A DNA stretch of 64,000 bases from contig NZ_JAFCKW010000013.1 of the NCBI RefSeq assembly GCF_018129965.1, positions 1 through 64,000 on the forward strand, read 5' to 3'. Position numbers and translations under genes: made by a program. Positions 59,116 to 64,000 of the stretch are shown here, one piece after another (the stretch's first letter is position 1; the number at the start of each line of letters is the position of its first letter). The DNA comes from Bradyrhizobium diazoefficiens (GTDB lineage: Bacteria > Pseudomonadota > Alphaproteobacteria > Rhizobiales > Xanthobacteraceae). A model generated the notes under the pieces. It made no database searches, had not been told where the DNA came from, and saw nothing but the letters and a program-made list of their open reading frames with translations.

Positions 59116-59889
59116 ATGAAAACAAAATTCGCAGCCGCAGCAATTCTTTTGGCATCGACCTCCCTGGGCTCTGCCGCCGATTTGGCGGTGAAGGCGCCTT
59201 ACGCTGCGCCCGCTGCAGTCTGGAACTGGACGGGCTTTTATCTGGGCGCCAACGCCGGCGCCGGCTGGGGCACCACTGAAGCCTCGCTCTCCCCAAACCA
59301 AAACCTGGGTATTCCGGGTAACATCGCGCTCACCCAGAACAGCCGAAGCGGTTTCCTCGGCGGTGGCCAGTTCGGCTATAATTTCCAGTCCGGCTGGGCC
59401 GTATTCGGTGTCGAAGGCAGCATCGACGGGCTCGATGTCAAGGGCACCACGCCTTGCCTCGGCGGTTTCGGTGGTGGCGTCGCTGCCTCCTGCACCGCCA
59501 AGAGCAACTGGCTGGCAACCGTAACGGGCCGCATCGGCGGCGTCGTCGGCGATCGTACCCTCGTTTACGTCAAGGGCGGCGCTGCCTGGCTCAACACCGA
59601 CCACTCGTTCAACGCCATTATCGGCGGCGGCCCTGGCGCAACCGTCAGCGCATCGTCGAGCAGCACCGCTTTCGGCTGGGTGCTCGGTCTCGGAACCGAG
59701 TATGCATTCGATCATAACTGGAGCGCGTTCGTCGAGTACAACTACATGGACTTCGACAAGAAGGCGATCACCCTCGACTTCGGCGGCTTCGGCCCCGGCG
59801 CGCTCCCAGTCGACATCAAGAACAAGCTGTCGGTTGCTAAGGTCGGCGTGAACTACAAGTTCGGCGGCCCGATCGTCGCCAAGTACTGA
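59116..59889 (+). CDS. Outer-membrane beta-barrel protein (Omp25/RopB type)
   Basis: A 257-residue outer-membrane barrel. The signal peptide spans residues 1-20 (ASTSLGSAAD), followed by VKAPYAAPAAVWNWTGFYLGANAGAGWG, and the chain ends VGVNYKFGGPIVAKY. The ATG at 59116 has GGAG about 10 bases upstream and replaces an open start at 59086. It is the third member of this family in the window and is followed by a strong terminator. Confidence 0.92.
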   Translation: MKTKFAAAAILLASTSLGSAADLAVKAPYAAPAAVWNWTGFYLGANAGAGWGTTEASLSPNQNLGIPGNIALTQNSRSGFLGGGQFGYNFQSGWAVFGVEGSIDGLDVKGTTPCLGGFGGGVAASCTAKSNWLATVTGRIGGVVGDRTLVYVKGGAAWLNTDHSFNAIIGGGPGATVSASSSSTAFGWVLGLGTEYAFDHNWSAFVEYNYMDFDKKAITLDFGGFGPGALPVDIKNKLSVAKVGVNYKFGGPIVAKY

Positions 59890-59911
59890 TCCGGTCGAGA
59901 TCGGTCATAAA

Positions 59912-59937
59912 AGCCCCGGCATCGTCCGGGGCTTTTT
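59912..59937 (+). terminator. Terminator of the barrel gene
   Basis: AGCCCCGG (59912-59919) and CCGGGGCT (59926-59933 region) form an 8-bp stem followed by TTTTT, 20 bp past the stop. Confidence 0.8.
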
Positions 59938-60000
59938 CGTGCCGGGCGCAAGAGGCTTCATGATCGTAAGCGACCCTTGGCTGCGCGCGATACGCTCAGC

Positions 60001-60228
60001 CTACCACTGCACGCCGGCCCAGCGTCGCCCGAACACCGGTGGTTTGGTCTTCACCGCCTGCCAGCCGAAGAAATGGTGCTTGCCGGACCAGGTATGGACC
60101 ACGCCGCTGCAGATGCTGCATTTGAAGCTGCCGGAATGCGGCTCGGCGTGTTCCTCCCGTGTTGCGGTATAGTTCATGCTGCAACCCGCGCAGGTGAACT
60201 CTTCGATCGTCCAGATGCTGTTGGCCAT
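60001..60228 (-). CDS. Small zinc-ribbon protein, unknown function
   Basis: A 75-residue protein with CAGC near residue 13 and CSIC near residue 37, likely a zinc ribbon. It ends in a Trp/Arg-rich tail (RRWAGVQW). The ATG at 60228 begins MANSIWTIEEFTC. No function is known. It is a member of the family of small Cys-pair proteins also represented at 49134 and 62158, though these are not clearly homologous. Confidence 0.72.
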   Translation of the reverse strand: MANSIWTIEEFTCAGCSMNYTATREEHAEPHSGSFKCSICSGVVHTWSGKHHFFGWQAVKTKPPVFGRRWAGVQW

Positions 60229-60453
60229 TGTGCGCCATTGTTCTTGGATGCCTGGCTCGGAGGCTAGGATGCAGCGTTTTGCAACCGCGTAAACCGGGGT
60301 TGGGAAATCCGGTTAACCGGTGTTAGCCAAGCCCGGCTGCGGTCCCGCGCCACGATCAGCCTGAACGTCCAGACCGGAACGGTCCTGCGGGCCGCAGCTT
60401 CCGGCCCACGCGCTGCGGCTCACGCGGCCTGCGGGGCGAGGCCGGCCGTCGTC

Positions 60454-61617
60454 TTGACGCCGGATGCGGGGGTGGCAATAACGGCTGCCCGCGCAAGTGC
60501 CGGAACCCGCGTCAATGCCGCAACGAAAGCCGTGCCCGTGAAAAGTCTCCGTCAGCTCCTGACCGGAGAGGACATCATCCAGCTCGTGATCCGGCTCGGC
60601 CTGCTTGCCCTGCTGATTATCTGGACCTTCCTGATCATTCGGCCGTTCGTGCCGATCCTGGCCTGGAGCGGTGTGCTCGCGGTGGCGTTCTACCCGGCCT
60701 TCGGATGGGTCGCCATGATGCTTGGCGGCCGGCCCAGGACAGCGGCTGCCATCCTCACCCTGATCACGCTCGGCATCGTCATCGGCCCTGCGACCTGGCT
60801 CGGGCTCAGCGCGGTCGACGGCGTACGCGAACTGGCGCACCAGCTCGGCACCGGCGACCTCGCGCTTCAGTCGGCGCCGGAGCAGCTCAAATCGTGGCCG
60901 CTGGTTGGCCCATGGCTGTTCGATCTCTGGGAGCAGGCCTACGCCAACATCCGCGCGGTGCTGCGCGAGGTTGCGCCTTTTCTGCAGCCGCTGGCCGGAC
61001 CGTTGCTGTCGCTGGCAGGCGATGCAAGCCTCGGAACGCTGCAGTTTCTGGTCTCGGTCTTCGTGGCCGGCTTCCTGTTTCCGCACGGGCCGCGGCTGGT
61101 CGAAGCCAGCCGGAGTTTCCTGTTTCGCATCGTGCCCGAGCAGTCCGAGCATTTCCTCGGGCTTGCGGGCGCGACCATCCGCGCGGTGGCGCAGGGCGTG
61201 ATCGGCGTTGCGATCGTGCAGGCGCTGCTGGCCGGCATCGGCTTCAAGCTCGCTGCCGTGCCGAGCGCGGGCCTGCTTGCCTTCATCGTGCTGCTGCTCT
61301 CGATCGTTCAAATCGGCGCCTTCCTCGTTCTTCTGCCCGTCATCATCTGGATCTGGACTGCCAAGGACGTCACCACGGCGCTGCTGCTCACGGTATTTCT
61401 TGTCCTGGTCGGCTTCATCGACACCATGCTGAAGCCGCTGGTGATGGGCCGTGGCCTCACCACGCCGACCATCGTGATCTTCGTCGGCGTGATCGGCGGC
61501 ACGCTCGCCCACGGCATCGTCGGCCTGTTCATCGGCCCGATCATCCTTTCGGTGGCGTGGGAATTGATGATGGCCTGGATCGGGACCGAGGACCGGACAG
61601 GCGCGGGCGGGGCTTGA
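60454..61617 (+). CDS. AI-2E-family (PerM/YdiK) transporter-like membrane protein
   Basis: An inner-membrane protein of 387 residues with about eight hydrophobic segments. Family marks: WTFLIIRPFVPILAWSGVLAVAFYP at the N terminus, FLVSVFVAGFLFPHG in the middle, and the C-terminal signature GVIGGTLAHGIVGLFIGPIILSVAWELM. Some relatives export autoinducer-2 and others are Na+/H+ antiporters; substrate here is unknown. The start is TTG at 60454; an internal GTG at 60538 is possible. Confidence 0.85.
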   Translation: MTPDAGVAITAARASAGTRVNAATKAVPVKSLRQLLTGEDIIQLVIRLGLLALLIIWTFLIIRPFVPILAWSGVLAVAFYPAFGWVAMMLGGRPRTAAAILTLITLGIVIGPATWLGLSAVDGVRELAHQLGTGDLALQSAPEQLKSWPLVGPWLFDLWEQAYANIRAVLREVAPFLQPLAGPLLSLAGDASLGTLQFLVSVFVAGFLFPHGPRLVEASRSFLFRIVPEQSEHFLGLAGATIRAVAQGVIGVAIVQALLAGIGFKLAAVPSAGLLAFIVLLLSIVQIGAFLVLLPVIIWIWTAKDVTTALLLTVFLVLVGFIDTMLKPLVMGRGLTTPTIVIFVGVIGGTLAHGIVGLFIGPIILSVAWELMMAWIGTEDRTGAGGA

Positions 61618-61651
61618 GCATCCCGCACAGGCTGTGGTCAGGCGCGGACCG

Positions 61652-61677
61652 AACTTGTCTATTCGGCTAGACAAGTT
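61652..61677. promoter_or_regulatory. 26-bp perfect palindrome upstream of the Nudix gene
   Basis: AACTTGTCTA and TAGACAAGTT are perfect inverted copies around TTCGGC. There is no T-run, so it is not a terminator. It lies 38 bp before the Nudix ATG at 61716 and 35 bp after the AI-2E gene stop, a likely operator for a dimeric regulator. No regulator gene is adjacent. Confidence 0.6.
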
Positions 61678-61715
61678 ACGATAGGCGAGATTCTGGTTTC
61701 GAGCCTACGATTGTC

Positions 61716-62108
61716 ATGGCGAAGTCTTCCAAGCTGGTCGCCGCGAAGCGCGGCAAAGTGTTGTTGGTCAGGCGGCGGTCGGACGGCCTGTGGATGTTTC
61801 CGGGCGGCCGAAGGCGCGCGCGCGAGTCCGAGAAGGACTGCCTGCGCCGGGAGATCAAGGAGGAACTGCCCAAGCTGAAGCTCGGCAGGATCAGCCTCTG
61901 GAAGGAAGTGAAGGCCCGGAACAAGCGCTCCGGCCGCAAGATGAGCGACGCGATCTTCATCGCCAAGGGCGCCAAGGGCCGGCTGGCGATCGGCGACAAG
62001 AAGGAGATCGACCGCGCCGCCTGGCAGAAGCCGCGCGGCATCCGTATGACCGCGACCTCGAGCTATATCCGCGATCGTCTGTTTCCGAGGAAGTCGCGCA
62101 GCCGGTGA
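61716..62108 (+). CDS. Nudix hydrolase
   Basis: A 130-residue Nudix protein. The Nudix box is GGRRRARESEKDCLRREIKEELP near residues 29-51, matching GX5EX7REUXEEXGU except at the final GU, where LP follows. It should hydrolyse a nucleoside-diphosphate-linked substrate; the sugar or base is unknown. Its basic N- and C-termini are unusual. The ATG at 61716 is preceded by the 26-bp palindrome. Confidence 0.82.
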   Translation: MAKSSKLVAAKRGKVLLVRRRSDGLWMFPGGRRRARESEKDCLRREIKEELPKLKLGRISLWKEVKARNKRSGRKMSDAIFIAKGAKGRLAIGDKKEIDRAAWQKPRGIRMTATSSYIRDRLFPRKSRSR

Positions 62109-62157
62109 ACGGGGCGGTCGCTCACCGGCCGCATATTTTCGGATGCCGAACTGCCTC

Positions 62158-62442
62158 TTAGTCGGACCGGCTCGCCGTGCGCCTGCGGCCCTCATGCGAC
62201 CGCGATGTTTCGGCCGGCGGCTCCGAAGCAACGCGTCTGGTGGCCTGGGCCTCGCGCATGTCCTTTCGGACCTTGCGCGCATCGCGCATCGCCCGCTTGA
62301 TGAAGGGGTGCTGCGAGTCCTCGGCGAAGAACAGAACGACCTCGCAGCCCGGGCACTGCCTGGAATAACCGTCCTGCAATCGTCCGGCGCGATCGCGAAA
62401 CATGCCCTTGCAGCGCGTGCACTGAATCTGGACGGAACTCAT
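62158..62442 (-). CDS. Small zinc-ribbon protein with basic tail, unknown function
   Basis: A 94-residue protein: zinc ribbon (CTRC near residue 8, CPGC near 30), then a helical stretch FIKRAMRDARKVRKDMREAQ and a basic, Ser/Arg-rich tail. No function known. It is convergent with the Nudix gene, 49 bp apart. Confidence 0.72.
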   Translation of the reverse strand: MSSVQIQCTRCKGMFRDRAGRLQDGYSRQCPGCEVVLFFAEDSQHPFIKRAMRDARKVRKDMREAQATRRVASEPPAETSRSHEGRRRTASRSD

Positions 62443-62606
62443 CGGACAACAATGATCAATGAAAATGCATCGTCAGGTGAGGCCAAATGTCTGAAGAAAC
62501 ATTGAATGGTCAGGTGGGCTGACTGGTCCCGCGCGCGAGCGCGCGTCATCTGCCCTTGGCCTGTCAGGCGGCAGGCTTCGCATGTCGGTCTCGATCTGAC
62601 CCGCTG

Positions 62607-62846
62607 CTATTGCTTGGCCGCGATCGCTTCGAGGCAATGGTTGAGAAAGTCAGTGCGATCCCGCGGCAGCACCTTCGCGAGATCCGCCTTCAGCGCGCAT
62701 TCGCGCTGACGGATCTGTTCGGCCCGCCGCTTCTCGGCGGCCTCCCGGTATTCGGGCGCGACCTTGCTCGGATCGACCAGCGGCTGCGCGCGGGCGGGGG
62801 TGGTTGCAAGCAGTGCAATGGCAGCGATGAAAATAATCGGTTTCAA
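62607..62846 (-). CDS. Small exported protein with paired cysteines, unknown function
   Basis: A 79-residue protein. It starts at TTG 62846, with GGAGG 5 bases upstream, giving MKPIIFIAAIALLATTPARA as a signal peptide. The mature part is helical and charged (EYREAAEKRRAEQIRQRECALKADLAKV) and has two cysteines (RECAL and NHCLE). The upstream ATG at 62870 lacks a ribosome site. Function unknown; similar small proteins are common in Bradyrhizobium. Confidence 0.75.
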   Translation of the reverse strand: MKPIIFIAAIALLATTPARAQPLVDPSKVAPEYREAAEKRRAEQIRQRECALKADLAKVLPRDRTDFLNHCLEAIAAKQ

Positions 62847-62949
62847 ATGAGCCTCCGTAAAAAGGCTCATGTTAGCGCGCAGCGTTGGATCGCACAAACA
62901 ATCAACGCGTGAGGCCGGTCGGATGCTATGCACGTCAACGGTCATTGGC

Positions 62950-63094
62950 GCGGCCGTGTGAAGCAGCTCACAAGCGCTTCACGCGATCGCTGCTATCAAC
63001 GTGCCATTGCCCGACCAGCCGACATTTCATCAATCGATATGTCCGATCGATATTGCGAAAACGCCCCAGCGCTGCACCAGGCGCTGGGGTTTTT
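62950..63094 (+). ncRNA. Candidate small RNA ending in a strong terminator
   Basis: A hairpin (GTGAAGC at 62958-62964, GCTTCAC at 62974-62980) and a final perfect 9-bp stem CCCCAGCGC/GCGCTGGGG (63064-63089) with TTTTT lie on the plus strand, where no CDS precedes. Its neighbours on both sides are minus-strand genes. A promoter was not resolved, so the 5' end is approximate. Confidence 0.38.
63064..63094. terminator. Strong terminator hairpin
   Basis: CCCCAGCGC (63064-63072) pairs perfectly with GCGCTGGGG (63081-63089), loop of 8, then TTTTT on the plus strand. On the minus strand the run is CGTTTTCG, so it could also end the 63125 gene. Confidence 0.8.
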
Positions 63095-63124
63095 CACGCC
63101 GGTCGCAGGGAAGCCACATGTGCG

Positions 63125-63295
63125 CTAAGCTGCTTGCTGCTCGAACGAGGTGTAGATTTCGCCACTGGGATCAACGACCTGAACGTCCCAGCAGCCGTCC
63201 TCGAGGAGCTCCTTGGCTTTCTTGAGGGCTGCGGCAAGTGACGGCCGCTTGAGGCTGACCAATCCCGCCGTGTCGAAACCGCTGATTTCAAACAT
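63125..63295 (-). CDS. Small protein, unknown function
   Basis: A 56-residue protein (MFEISGFDTAGLVSLKRPSLAAALKKAKELLEDGCWDVQVVDPSGEIY) with a beta-alpha-beta look. The start at ATG 63295 has CAGGAGG about 6 bases upstream, a strong site. Family unknown. The upstream 277 bp to the next gene hold an inverted repeat near 63506. Confidence 0.75.
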   Translation of the reverse strand: MFEISGFDTAGLVSLKRPSLAAALKKAKELLEDGCWDVQVVDPSGEIYTSFEQQAA

Positions 63296-63505
63296 GCCAT
63301 TCCTCCTGATCTTTGGGAATCCTACACCTTCTGAGAGCGTTGTCTGCAGCTTTGTGCGCCTCGTGGCGCGCTGCCTCGTGAGCCGTTCCGCCGCACCCAC
63401 TCCGTATTCGGCCGGGGTCGCCGAGCACGCCGGGCCGCCGCGTCGCTAACTTGGAATTAAGCGGAAAAGTCCAGAATTCTCGGCAGTTGCAAGTGAGTGC
63501 TGCGT

Positions 63506-63549
63506 AAAGGAGGCGTCGCGAGGACGTTCCGGCGTTGGCCTCCTTTTGC
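63506..63549 (+). promoter_or_regulatory. Inverted repeat with T-run before the last gene
   Basis: AAAGGAGGC (63506-63514) pairs with GCCTCCTTT (63538-63546), a 9-bp stem with a 23-base loop and a short T-run. It stands 24 bp before the ATG at 63573. It may be a leader hairpin or a terminator of something upstream. Confidence 0.45.
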
Positions 63550-63572
63550 TCGCTCATTTGAGGTCAATGCCC

Positions 63573-64000
63573 ATGACCACGACCCCCGACGCGCAAGGTC
63601 TCGTCGAACAGTTCGATCCCGCGGCGCTTGCGCTCGCAGCCACGGCGCCCGAGCCCGCAGTTCAGGAACTCCAGGCGACGATCAAACCCTCCAACCGGAA
63701 ATCGATCCTGGTCCTGTCCTTGTGTGCGCTGGCGATCAATGGTTCGGCGGCGATCTACACCTTGCCGTCGGACTTTTCGTCTTTGCAGATCGGCAGTCTG
63801 GCCGAGATGCTTCCGCGACTGGAAACGTCCGCGCCAAAACCGGATCCGGTCCTGGTGGCCTTGAAGGAGATTCAGTCGACCCAGCAGCAACACACCGCCT
63901 CGCTGCTGGAGAACAACCGGGTGCTGCAGCAGAGCGCGGCGCTCACGCAGCAGGATTCCACGGTGCTGCTGTCTCTGCGACAGAGCATCACCGACGAACG
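63573..64000 (+). CDS. Membrane-anchored protein with coiled coil, partial (runs off the window)
   Basis: From ATG 63573 the frame stays open to 64000 (142 codons). The start is MTTTPDAQGLVEQF. One transmembrane segment lies at about residues 48-68 (SILVLSLCALAINGSAAIYTL). After it come DFSSLQIGSLAEMLPRL and a long Gln- and Leu-rich stretch (QSTQQQHTASLLENNRVLQQ) that is a probable coiled coil. The C terminus is outside the window. Function unknown. Confidence 0.8.
   Translation, partial: MTTTPDAQGLVEQFDPAALALAATAPEPAVQELQATIKPSNRKSILVLSLCALAINGSAAIYTLPSDFSSLQIGSLAEMLPRLETSAPKPDPVLVALKEIQSTQQQHTASLLENNRVLQQSAALTQQDSTVLLSLRQSITDE

Overview
The window is chromosomal DNA from an alphaproteobacterium of the Bradyrhizobium lineage (inference). 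The grounds are high GC, dense gene packing, the SecD/SecF, GyrA, UvrA, Kup, TrmFO and AacS types, several small Omp25/RopB-type outer-membrane barrels, and nested palindromic repeats of the kind scattered through Bradyrhizobium intergenic DNA. No rRNA, tRNA, CRISPR array, prophage or intact insertion sequence was seen. Most of the window is core genome; accessory material is confined to a few short gaps.

Layout. 1-9.9 kb: receiver-only response regulator, pcm and an NlpD-like LysM/M23 lipoprotein, DUF815 ATPase, yajC-secD-secF, Mth938-like protein, squalene/phytoene synthase-like protein, ilvA. 10-20 kb: winged-helix/TPR regulator, cupin, class V aminotransferase, CAP protein, a kinase-like protein fused to an ANL C-terminal domain behind trmFO, DUF1127, a lytic transglycosylase and membrane proteins. 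20-26.8 kb: acyl-CoA ligase with a PCC/DUF296 protein, SRPBCC and YncE-type exported proteins, HAD phosphatase, and a DUF433/DUF5615 toxin-antitoxin pair whose toxin carries an amber codon. 26.8-35.7 kb: uvrA and ssb, each with a LexA-type SOS box, two barrels between them, then gyrA. 35.7-36.4 kb: decayed radical SAM and glycosyltransferase remnants. 36.5-44.6 kb: kup, coaD, two cyclophilins, queA, an acyltransferase and asd. 44.8-49.4 kb: PepSY protein, TetR regulator, patatin lipoprotein, tgt. 49.5-64 kb: cysK, orphan BrnA-like antitoxin, caspase-like protein, EamA transporter, RidA, small secreted proteins, formyltransferase, acetoacetyl-CoA synthetase, a third barrel, AI-2E exporter-like protein, Nudix hydrolase and several small unknowns. 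The last gene runs off the end.

The most notable signal is upstream of asd (aspartate-semialdehyde dehydrogenase; threonine, methionine and lysine synthesis). A sigma70-like promoter is followed at once by a 23-residue ORF with seven threonines among its first thirteen codons, and then by a terminator hairpin with six Ts about 30 bp before the asd start. This is the arrangement of a translation-coupled attenuator with a probably leaderless leader peptide. Second is a shared promoter-operator design, a 19-bp palindrome buried in two near-identical promoters, flanking a TetR gene and upstream of a PepSY gene and a patatin gene. Other points are the kinase/ANL fusion, a tRNA-guanine transglycosylase lacking all three zinc cysteines, a 26-bp perfect palindrome before the Nudix gene, and two or three candidate small RNAs marked by terminators without genes.

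All function calls come from reading the sequence and remembered family features; no search was run.
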